Source of the DNA: JANXQE01 sp035294005
GTDB lineage: Bacteria > Verrucomicrobiota > Verrucomicrobiia > Limisphaerales > UBA8199
Length of the DNA stretch: 50,003 nucleotides
NCBI GenBank assembly: GCA_035294005.1
Contig: DATGLT010000342.1
Coordinates: 1 to 50,003, forward strand
Direction of reading: 5' to 3'
The notes beneath the pieces are model-generated. The model saw only the letters and a list, made by a program, of their open reading frames with translations, was not told the DNA's origin and did not search any database. Made by a program: the position numbers and the translations under genes. Below, one piece after another: positions 44,647 through 50,003 of this stretch. Position 1 is the first letter of the stretch. Each line of letters opens with the position of its first letter.

Positions 44647-45959
44647 TCCTTTATTGCGAGGTCATGAACCCGGCGCCAAATCTCGCGGGTGTTCACGACT
44701 GAGGAAAGCTGGTGCAGCAGGCTTACAAGTCCCAGCTCCGCCCGTGTGACAAATGCGAACTCCGGGTTGGTTAGTTTGTGTTTCAAGGCGGCGCCGTAAC
44801 ATTTCACCATCCGGTTCAACAACTCGGCTTTTCCGAAATCGACAGGAAACCGCCCCGCGGGTGGCTCGGGAAACAAGAGTTCAACCAGAGCCTCAAGATC
44901 ACCGAACATCTTCTGAGCGCGCCGGATGCTGACGTTGGGCCCGAAAATAAGCCGGCAGACATGCGCCGCCGCTCCCGCCCCCTCCCGCCAGGTGCGGTTC
45001 ACGCAGCATGCGCTCAGGTCGGCAAAATCGATCGCCAAACGCTTGACGCAGCCGTAATCAACCAGGCCAATTGAGCCGTCTGATCGGAATAGGTAATTGC
45101 CGGGCTGATGATCCGCATGCAACACCCCGAGGCATTGGATCTGATAGTGATAAAGTTCGACCAGCCGGCTGCCAATCCGATCCAACACCGCTTTCGAAGG
45201 TTTGCTCGCGAGAAACTCACCCACGCTGCGGCCTTCAATGAAGGACATCGTAAGCACCCTCTCCGTAGTCAGGTCCTCGAGGACGGACGGCACCTTTACA
45301 AAATCCAGCCGTTCCAGGGCTTGGCGGAAGTACCGGATATTCGCGGCTTCCTTCAGGTAATCGGTTTCTTCTGCAAAGCCCCGTTGAATCTCGTCCAGGA
45401 GGTCCTTTGGCGCGTAACCCGCGATTCGCCCGGGAAGTGTGACCGAGCGCAAGAGCTTGAAGTCATTGTCAATGGCTTTGGCGATCCCGGGGTATTGGAT
45501 TTTCACCGCCACCTTTTCTCCGCGTTTGGTGGTCGCCAGGTGAACCTGGCCCAGAGAAGCAGCCGCAAAGGGCTCCGGGGAAAAGTGACGAAATACAGCT
45601 TCGGGATCTTTGCCGAGGGAAGCCTTGAACTGCGCCCTGGCGAGAGTGGGATGCATCCCGGGCGCTTGCATTTGCAGCGAGGCCAGCTCCTGAATCGCCT
45701 CGGCCGGCAGCAATTGGCTCTGCATGCTCAGGATCTGCCCGAGCTTCATCACCGGCCCTTTCAACTCGCCCAACTCGCGGCTGATGTGACGCGAGGTTTG
45801 ATGATTGAATTCCCGCCGCTTCCTGGTCTTCGCCTCTTCACCGAGAAACAAGTTTTGGAACTGGTACCCGAGGTAACTTCCCGTGAGTGTCAGGCCGAGT
45901 TTCCCCAGGCGCAACCCGCGGCCCGAGGCGCTAGCATCCGGAGCTTTCACCAATCCCAC
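44625..45959 (-). CDS. ABC1/AarF/UbiB-family atypical kinase
   Basis: A 444-residue protein with the UbiB hallmarks: GPVMKLGQILSMQSQLLP (KxGQ motif, blocks substrate access), AAASLGQVHLA (A-rich loop in place of the G loop), VAVKIQYPG (ATP lysine), LHADHQPGNYLF in the catalytic loop (HADPHPGN in most members) and GLVDYGCVKRL in place of DFG. The Pro-His part of HADPHPGN is changed, which is unusual. The family supports ubiquinone or menaquinone synthesis and lipid homeostasis by ATPase action on membrane proteins. The TetR gene just upstream overlaps its start by 13 bases, and both should be one transcript. The downstream end overlaps the S53 gene by 22 bases on the other strand. Confidence 0.93.
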   Translation of the reverse strand: MGLVKAPDASASGRGLRLGKLGLTLTGSYLGYQFQNLFLGEEAKTRKRREFNHQTSRHISRELGELKGPVMKLGQILSMQSQLLPAEAIQELASLQMQAPGMHPTLARAQFKASLGKDPEAVFRHFSPEPFAAASLGQVHLATTKRGEKVAVKIQYPGIAKAIDNDFKLLRSVTLPGRIAGYAPKDLLDEIQRGFAEETDYLKEAANIRYFRQALERLDFVKVPSVLEDLTTERVLTMSFIEGRSVGEFLASKPSKAVLDRIGSRLVELYHYQIQCLGVLHADHQPGNYLFRSDGSIGLVDYGCVKRLAIDFADLSACCVNRTWREGAGAAAHVCRLIFGPNVSIRRAQKMFGDLEALVELLFPEPPAGRFPVDFGKAELLNRMVKCYGAALKHKLTNPEFAFVTRAELGLVSLLHQLSSVVNTREIWRRVHDLAIKDHCAVSR

Positions 45960-46591
45960 CCTCCTTTACGCAGAAAGCCGGTCGCGATTTTCAGGCACCG
46001 ATCCAGCAGGGCCAGGGTTTGTTCCTTTCCCGGCGAACGATCCTGGAGCCAGTAAGTAATCATCGCCAGGTGGAATAGCCCAAAAGCATATGCGCCAAAA
46101 TCACCGACGTTGGGGATCTCTCCCGCCGTCTCCGCTTCGTCCAACAAGCCCCGGATGAAGCGGAAATATTTCCAATGATGCTCCTGTGACGAAAGGCTTA
46201 GCGGGCTCAGCTTTGAGCTCGGTTGCAGCGCGCGCAAATAGACGGCCCCGATAAAGTCCTCGTAAGGGCTGATGCGATCCAGGTGATGATGGATGATGGC
46301 GAACAGGCGCTCGGTTAAGGGCGCTTTCTTCAACCGCGCCTCGCTTTCGAACCATTCCTGGAGCGATTCGAGTTCCTGCTCGAAGAAATACAGCGCCAGG
46401 TCCTCTTTGGTTTTGAAGTAATTAAACAGCGTGCCCTCGGCGATGCGGGCTTTACGCGAGATGGCCTTGGTGGTGGTGCCGAAAAACCCCTGGCGCGCAA
46501 ACAATTCGAGCGCCGCCTTGAGAATGGCGCGGCGGGTCTTCTCCTTGTTGCGAATGCGCTTACCAGGTTTGGATTTTGACCCGGCAGTCAT
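45947..46591 (-). CDS. TetR-family transcriptional regulator
   Basis: A 214-residue protein. The N-terminal helix-turn-helix (about 20-65) is RAILKAALELFARQGFFGTTTKAISRKARIAEGTLFNYFKTKEDL, in pieces of family consensus; FNYFKTKEDL is the usual recognition helix end. The C-terminal ligand domain has no known relative by eye. It is followed by the UbiB/AarF gene with a 13-base overlap. The upstream region holds two palindromes, one of them starting ten bases before the start codon, so autoregulation is likely. The ligand could be a lipid or quinone-related compound because of its partner, an inference only. Confidence 0.92.
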   Translation of the reverse strand: MTAGSKSKPGKRIRNKEKTRRAILKAALELFARQGFFGTTTKAISRKARIAEGTLFNYFKTKEDLALYFFEQELESLQEWFESEARLKKAPLTERLFAIIHHHLDRISPYEDFIGAVYLRALQPSSKLSPLSLSSQEHHWKYFRFIRGLLDEAETAGEIPNVGDFGAYAFGLFHLAMITYWLQDRSPGKEQTLALLDRCLKIATGFLRKGGWDW

Positions 46592-46600
46592 GCGAGAAAC

Positions 46601-46614
46601 ATGAGTTCACTCAT
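46601..46614. promoter_or_regulatory. Probable TetR operator O1
   Basis: ATGAGT TC ACTCAT, perfect six-base arms around two bases. It starts ten bases upstream of the regulator's start codon. Confidence 0.7.
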
Positions 46615-46643
46615 ATTGTTAAGATGCACGGCCGCGGGCCGCC

Positions 46644-46649
46644 TGTCAA
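46644..46649 (-). promoter_or_regulatory. -35 element of the TetR-aarF promoter
   Basis: TTGACA on the minus strand, between the two operators. A good -10 is not seen at 17 bases; CATCTT is the nearest, TAACAAT lies 22 bases away. Confidence 0.45.
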
Positions 46650-46657
46650 AATAAATC

Positions 46658-46671
46658 GTGAGTATACTCAC
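46658..46671. promoter_or_regulatory. Probable TetR operator O2
   Basis: GTGAGTATACTCAC, a perfect 14-base palindrome. It shares TGAGTNNACTCA with O1, with centres 57 bases apart. It lies just upstream of the -35 element. Confidence 0.7.
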
Positions 46672-46739
46672 TTTTCCTAGAAATGGACTGTGCTGCGGAA
46701 GCGTGGTCCGTTGGTTTCACGAACCTCCTAACAGGGGGA

Positions 46740-47657
46740 TTAGAATACTTCGGCCCTCAGGCCGGTGGTTTGGCGCACCGTCTGGGCAATTCGGGACAGG
46801 ACTTTGAGCGGCAGATGCCCGCACTGGGAAGTCGCTGAAGGCCGTGTTGCGGAGTAGATTTGGACCAGAGAAATGTTGGCGCCGCTGTTTTTGACTTCGA
46901 GCAGGCGCAGCGCGTATTGCTCGATTTCCTCGAGCGGGGGCTCTTCGCCCTGAAAAGAGGGGAACAAGCTCTGGATGACCACGGGGCGATGCCGGCCGAT
47001 GAGCAAGATATTAGACAAAATTTTCTCGAGCGGAATGTCGGAACGGTTGACCCGGTTGAGGTAAGCGTGTGAGCCTCCGTCGAGTTTGATCCAGATCTCG
47101 TCGCAGCGGGTGAAATGTTTGAGGCCGTTGCCCACATGCGGCAAGTCCAGCCCGGTGCCGTTGGTAATGAGCACGAGTTTAAAAGGATATCCCCCCAGGG
47201 CGCGCACGTGAACCACCGCCTGAAGCGCTTCGGCGAACTTGGGCGAAAGAGTCGGCTCCCCGTCCCCGCTCAAGGCCACGTGCCGCAACTGAAGCAATTC
47301 ATCCGGCAAATTCCGGTACCAGGGACGTTCGCGCAGCCTTTCGGCCCGGACCAGGGCAAGCGTGGTCTTCAATTCCTCGGCCATTTGGTCCACATCGAGT
47401 TCGATCCGGGGATCTCCGTTGCGATGCGCTTCGCAATAAACGCAGTTGAAATTGCAGTTCTTGTCGGGGTTCATGTTGACCCCGACTGACAGGCCGCGCG
47501 CCCGGGCCGACACAACGGTGTAGACAAACCGGTTGTTCAGGAAATCACGAGGCGAACCAAAAGCGGTTTCGACCGGATGGCCTCCTCGTGAGACGGGTTT
47601 GGTCCTGGGATCGGCAGCCTCGCCCTGCCCGGCAACGATGACGTGACTCTGTTCCAC
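46740..47657 (-). CDS. Radical SAM protein (COG0731-like)
   Basis: A 305-residue protein with GTG start and the cluster motif C-x3-C-x2-C in NPDKNCNFNCVYCEAHR. GDGEPTLSP and VLITNGTGLD are family blocks, and WIKLDGGSHAYLNRVNRS is the second-half pattern. The end (TTGLRAEVF) fits the same family. It resembles the COG0731 enzymes, which include the tRNA wyosine-type branch, but no function can be assigned. It is transcribed alone on the minus strand and is followed by the regulator's promoter. A 7-bp inverted repeat lies in its own upstream gap. Confidence 0.88.
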   Translation of the reverse strand: MEQSHVIVAGQGEAADPRTKPVSRGGHPVETAFGSPRDFLNNRFVYTVVSARARGLSVGVNMNPDKNCNFNCVYCEAHRNGDPRIELDVDQMAEELKTTLALVRAERLRERPWYRNLPDELLQLRHVALSGDGEPTLSPKFAEALQAVVHVRALGGYPFKLVLITNGTGLDLPHVGNGLKHFTRCDEIWIKLDGGSHAYLNRVNRSDIPLEKILSNILLIGRHRPVVIQSLFPSFQGEEPPLEEIEQYALRLLEVKNSGANISLVQIYSATRPSATSQCGHLPLKVLSRIAQTVRQTTGLRAEVF

Positions 47658-47961
47658 AAATTCAAATCAAAGCTAAAGTTGATGTCACTTATCAACTACA
47701 CGACCCTTGTCAAACTTCGGACATTTTTTGGCTGATTTACCGAGGTTTTTCGACACGACCTTCACGACGGTCCGGGCGCTCAACCGAAAAATGCCGTTGG
47801 AACGGAAGATCACTGATCCGGAATTCGGCGTCAGGTGTGAAAGAGAACCAAGGGAGACCTTTGTCGTGGCACTTTTGGTTTTGACCTGATCTTGTCAGGT
47901 TGTAACCTCACGGGCCTTGAGCGCGCCTTCAGCCCATTTAAGTCCGGAAGCACAAGCTTCC
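47658..47961. other. Divergent intergenic region, about 300 bp
   Basis: Between the radical SAM gene (minus) and uppS (plus). It holds AGTTGAT-N7-ATCAACT at 47677-47697, a possible operator close to the radical SAM start. A 60-codon plus-strand frame (47707-47889) has no domain or start signal and is not supported. Nothing else was recognised. Confidence 0.45.
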
Positions 47962-48654
47962 ATGCCGCGGCATGTGGCCATCATCATGGACGGCAACGGG
48001 CGATGGGCGAAGCAGCGGCATTTGCCGCGGATTGAAGGCCACCGGGCCGGCGCCGAATCCGCGAGGACGATCATCCGCACAGCCGGCGAGCTTGGGATAA
48101 AATACCTCACGCTTTACGCATTTTCGGTCGAGAACTGGAACCGGCCGAAGGAGGAGGTGGATGCGCTAATGAAGTACCTTGTGCATTACCTCAAAACTGA
48201 GACGTCCGAACTCAACCGGAACAACGTGCGCTTGGAAGTGATTGGCCAAGTGTATCGCCTTCCGGAGGCCGTGCAGGAGCACCTCAGCAAAACACGGTTG
48301 ACGTTGTCCAAAAACAACGGCCTGACGCTGGTCATGGCCTTGAGTTATGGCGGCCGCACCGAAATTGTAGAGGCGGTAAGAAGCATCGCTCAAAAAGTGA
48401 AAGCGGGAGAAATGGATCCGCCGGACATCACCGAGCAGGTTTTCGCGCAGCATCTTTACACACGCAACCTGCCGGACCCGGACCTGATGATCCGGACGAG
48501 CGGCGAAATGCGGGTGAGCAATTTTTTGCTGTGGCAAATTTCCTACACGGAACTGGTGGTGACGAAGACCCTGTGGCCGGATTTCCGCAAGCCGCAGTTC
48601 TACGAGGCCATCGAGGAATACAACCGGCGTCACCGCCGGTTTGGGGGAGTTTAA
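47962..48654 (+). CDS. uppS: Undecaprenyl diphosphate synthase (isoprenyl transferase)
   Basis: The start is the ATG of MPRHVAIIMDGNGRWAKQR, the family's usual beginning; a TTG at 47917 would add 15 residues. The Asp in MDGNGRWA and RIEGHRAGAESA bind the diphosphates, and YAFSVENWNRPKEEV and RTSGEMRVSNFLLWQ are the remaining blocks. UppS makes C55 undecaprenyl diphosphate, the carrier lipid for peptidoglycan and other wall polymers, from FPP and IPP. cdsA and dxr follow on the same strand with 15 and 49 bases between them, the common bacterial order. Confidence 0.95.
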   Translation: MPRHVAIIMDGNGRWAKQRHLPRIEGHRAGAESARTIIRTAGELGIKYLTLYAFSVENWNRPKEEVDALMKYLVHYLKTETSELNRNNVRLEVIGQVYRLPEAVQEHLSKTRLTLSKNNGLTLVMALSYGGRTEIVEAVRSIAQKVKAGEMDPPDITEQVFAQHLYTRNLPDPDLMIRTSGEMRVSNFLLWQISYTELVVTKTLWPDFRKPQFYEAIEEYNRRHRRFGGV

Positions 48655-48669
48655 CGCTGCTTCTGGACG

Positions 48670-49578
48670 ATGGAGACCGCCGCACCTGCCGCACCCGCAT
48701 CCAAGCTGAGAATCTTCGCCAGAAGGCTGCTCAGCTTTGTCATCCTTTGGACGATACTGCTGAGCGCCCTTTTTTCACGGCACCGAATGCTTTCGGACGC
48801 CGCGTTCGTGGTGATCATCACGTTCCTGGGAATCACGGGCCTGATCGAGTTCTACGGGATTGTGGAAAAGCGCGATCTCGTGTGTTTCAAGGGATGGGGA
48901 ATTCTTGGCGGAATCCTGCTGATTGTGGGGACTTTTTTGAACCTGGAAGGGGTGGTGGGCCGCTCGGATTCCCCGGCTCGCGTCAATGATTTCGAAACCA
49001 GTTTCCTGATCATCTTCGTTCTGGGGCTTTGTCTGCGGCAATTTTTTTCGCGCAGCAATACGGCGGGGATCCTGGCGATTTCCACAACGCTTTTCGGGCT
49101 CATGTACGTGCCATGGCTTTTGAATTTCATTCAAAAGATCAATTTTTTCCCGGGCGTCAAAGGCCATTACTATCTGCTTTATTTTATCGTCATTACCAAG
49201 TTCAGCGACACGGGCGCGTACCTGGTCGGTTCTCTGATCGGCAAGCACAAGATGATTCCGCGGATCAGCCCTGGTAAAACCTGGGAAGGATTCGGAGGCG
49301 CGTTGGCGGTGTCCGTGTTGGCCAGCGTGCTTTTTGTTTATTATCTCGGGGCGAACATGCACGGGATGAACTGGACGCATGCTGTCGTGCTTGGTCTTCT
49401 TCTTGGGCTCGCGGCAGTGGTCGGGGATCTCATCGAATCCATTTTTAAGCGCGAGGCCGGCGTGAAGGATTCCGGCAAGTTTTTCCCCGGGATCGGGGGC
49501 ATTCTCGACTTGCTGGACAGTCTGCTGTTTAATGCGCCCATCATGTATCTGTACCTCCGGCACGTGCTCACGCGATGA
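48670..49578 (+). CDS. cdsA: Phosphatidate cytidylyltransferase
   Basis: A 302-residue protein with about eight hydrophobic segments. The signature region reads SIFKREAGVKDSGKFFPG, then IGGILDLLDSLLF. The usual 'PGHGGxxDRxD' has Ile in place of His and Leu in place of Arg, while both Asp that bind metal are kept. ISPGKTWEGFGG is the other conserved block. The enzyme makes CDP-diacylglycerol from CTP and phosphatidate in the inner membrane. It starts 15 bases after uppS. Confidence 0.94.
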   Translation: METAAPAAPASKLRIFARRLLSFVILWTILLSALFSRHRMLSDAAFVVIITFLGITGLIEFYGIVEKRDLVCFKGWGILGGILLIVGTFLNLEGVVGRSDSPARVNDFETSFLIIFVLGLCLRQFFSRSNTAGILAISTTLFGLMYVPWLLNFIQKINFFPGVKGHYYLLYFIVITKFSDTGAYLVGSLIGKHKMIPRISPGKTWEGFGGALAVSVLASVLFVYYLGANMHGMNWTHAVVLGLLLGLAAVVGDLIESIFKREAGVKDSGKFFPGIGGILDLLDSLLFNAPIMYLYLRHVLTR

Positions 49579-49627
49579 ACGCGGCAAACAAGACTCCTCG
49601 CGAGCACCTGCAGAGCCGGGCACTCGA

Positions 49628-50003
49628 ATGAAACGCGTAGTTCTCCTCGGCAGCACCGGATCGATTGGCACCAGCACGGTCAAAGTGGCTGAAGACCTGC
49701 CGGATCGGATGCGGTTGGCGGGACTTGCCGCCGGGAGTAACGTCGAATTGCTTCTCGAACAGGCGCGCAAGCATCAGCCTGAAGCCGTCTGCATTTCGGA
49801 CCCTCTGAAGGCAAAAACGCTTCGGGAAGCGCTCGGGAGTGGGACAGAGGTTTTTTCGGGCGCCGATGGTTTGATTCGCCTGGCGACACTGCCCTCGGCC
49901 GACATCGTCCTTATCGCAATCGTCGGGACGGCAGGGTTGCAGCCGGCCCTGGCGGCAATCCGCGCGGGCAAAGATATCGCCATCGCCTCGAAGGAAATCC
50001 TCG
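49628..50003 (+). CDS. dxr: 1-deoxy-D-xylulose 5-phosphate reductoisomerase (3' truncated)
   Basis: The frame opens with MKRVVLLGSTGSIGTSTVKV, the NADPH-binding start of Dxr, and is cut by the window edge after 125 codons, just after IASKEIL, which normally leads into the 'NKE/KEIL' block. Dxr forms MEP, the first committed step of the non-mevalonate isoprenoid route, so IPP made here feeds UppS. It follows cdsA by 49 bases in the same direction. The rest, with the metal and substrate sites, lies beyond the window. Confidence 0.94.
   Translation, partial: MKRVVLLGSTGSIGTSTVKVAEDLPDRMRLAGLAAGSNVELLLEQARKHQPEAVCISDPLKAKTLREALGSGTEVFSGADGLIRLATLPSADIVLIAIVGTAGLQPALAAIRAGKDIAIASKEIL

Noticed and set aside
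48775..49770. 331-codon minus-strand frame opposite cdsA and dxr
   Set aside because: Shadow frame, rich in His/Arg/Glu, no domain.

Overview
The window looks like chromosomal DNA of a free-living Gram-negative-type bacterium, most probably a member of the Verrucomicrobiota (Limisphaerales/Pedosphaera-like). That placement is an inference. It rests on very large secreted proteins built from LamG, Ig-like and DUF2341 modules, a CotH/lamin-tail protein, an exported PQQ-type beta-propeller, long multi-domain histidine kinases, and housekeeping genes (uppS-cdsA-dxr, phoH-ybeY, gcvP, bioB) of ordinary bacterial type. Coding density is high. I saw no tRNA, rRNA, CRISPR array, insertion sequence, integrase or prophage gene.

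Layout. Positions 1-4.7 kb hold a 5'-truncated sensor kinase with repeated OB-like extracytoplasmic domains and an exported CotH protein. From 4.7 to 11 kb the minus strand carries DNA repair (tag, nfo), a PIG-L deacetylase, an isochorismatase-fold hydrolase and a pyruvate/2-oxoacid dehydrogenase operon (E1alpha, E1beta, E2). The gap at 6.1-6.3 kb holds an orphan plus-strand promoter and terminator. From 11.5 to 15.2 kb lies a two-gene phosphorelay with five receivers and two HPt domains. From 15.2 to 22.9 kb are two giant secreted LamG proteins that share a duplicated DUF2341-LamG module; one carries a glycoside-hydrolase-like barrel.

From 23.2 to 30.8 kb come a small membrane protein, lpd (E3) coupled to an exported metallopeptidase, a secreted beta-propeller, an exported TPR protein and a lone receiver. 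From 31 to 38 kb are a Kef-type antiporter, hit-phoH-ybeY, a receiver, signal peptidase I, a small conserved-looking protein, bioB and an M14-like carboxypeptidase. From 38 to 46.6 kb are gcvP, a giant secreted S53 peptidase, and a TetR-AarF/UbiB pair with two matching palindromic operators around a promoter. The end holds a radical SAM enzyme, uppS, cdsA and the start of dxr (isoprenoid/phospholipid/wall precursors).

How the parts relate. Four secreted proteins (at 15.2, 18.2, 26.6 and 41.2 kb) that otherwise differ in fold end in the same short C-terminal module, with Y...W...F[YF]R[LV] near the carboxy end. This is the best candidate here for a little-described export or surface-anchoring system. 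The other notable points are the OB-repeat sensor kinase, the phosphorelay pair, the TetR operator pair, a YbeY with an altered third metal ligand and the orphan small-RNA-like unit near 6.2 kb.
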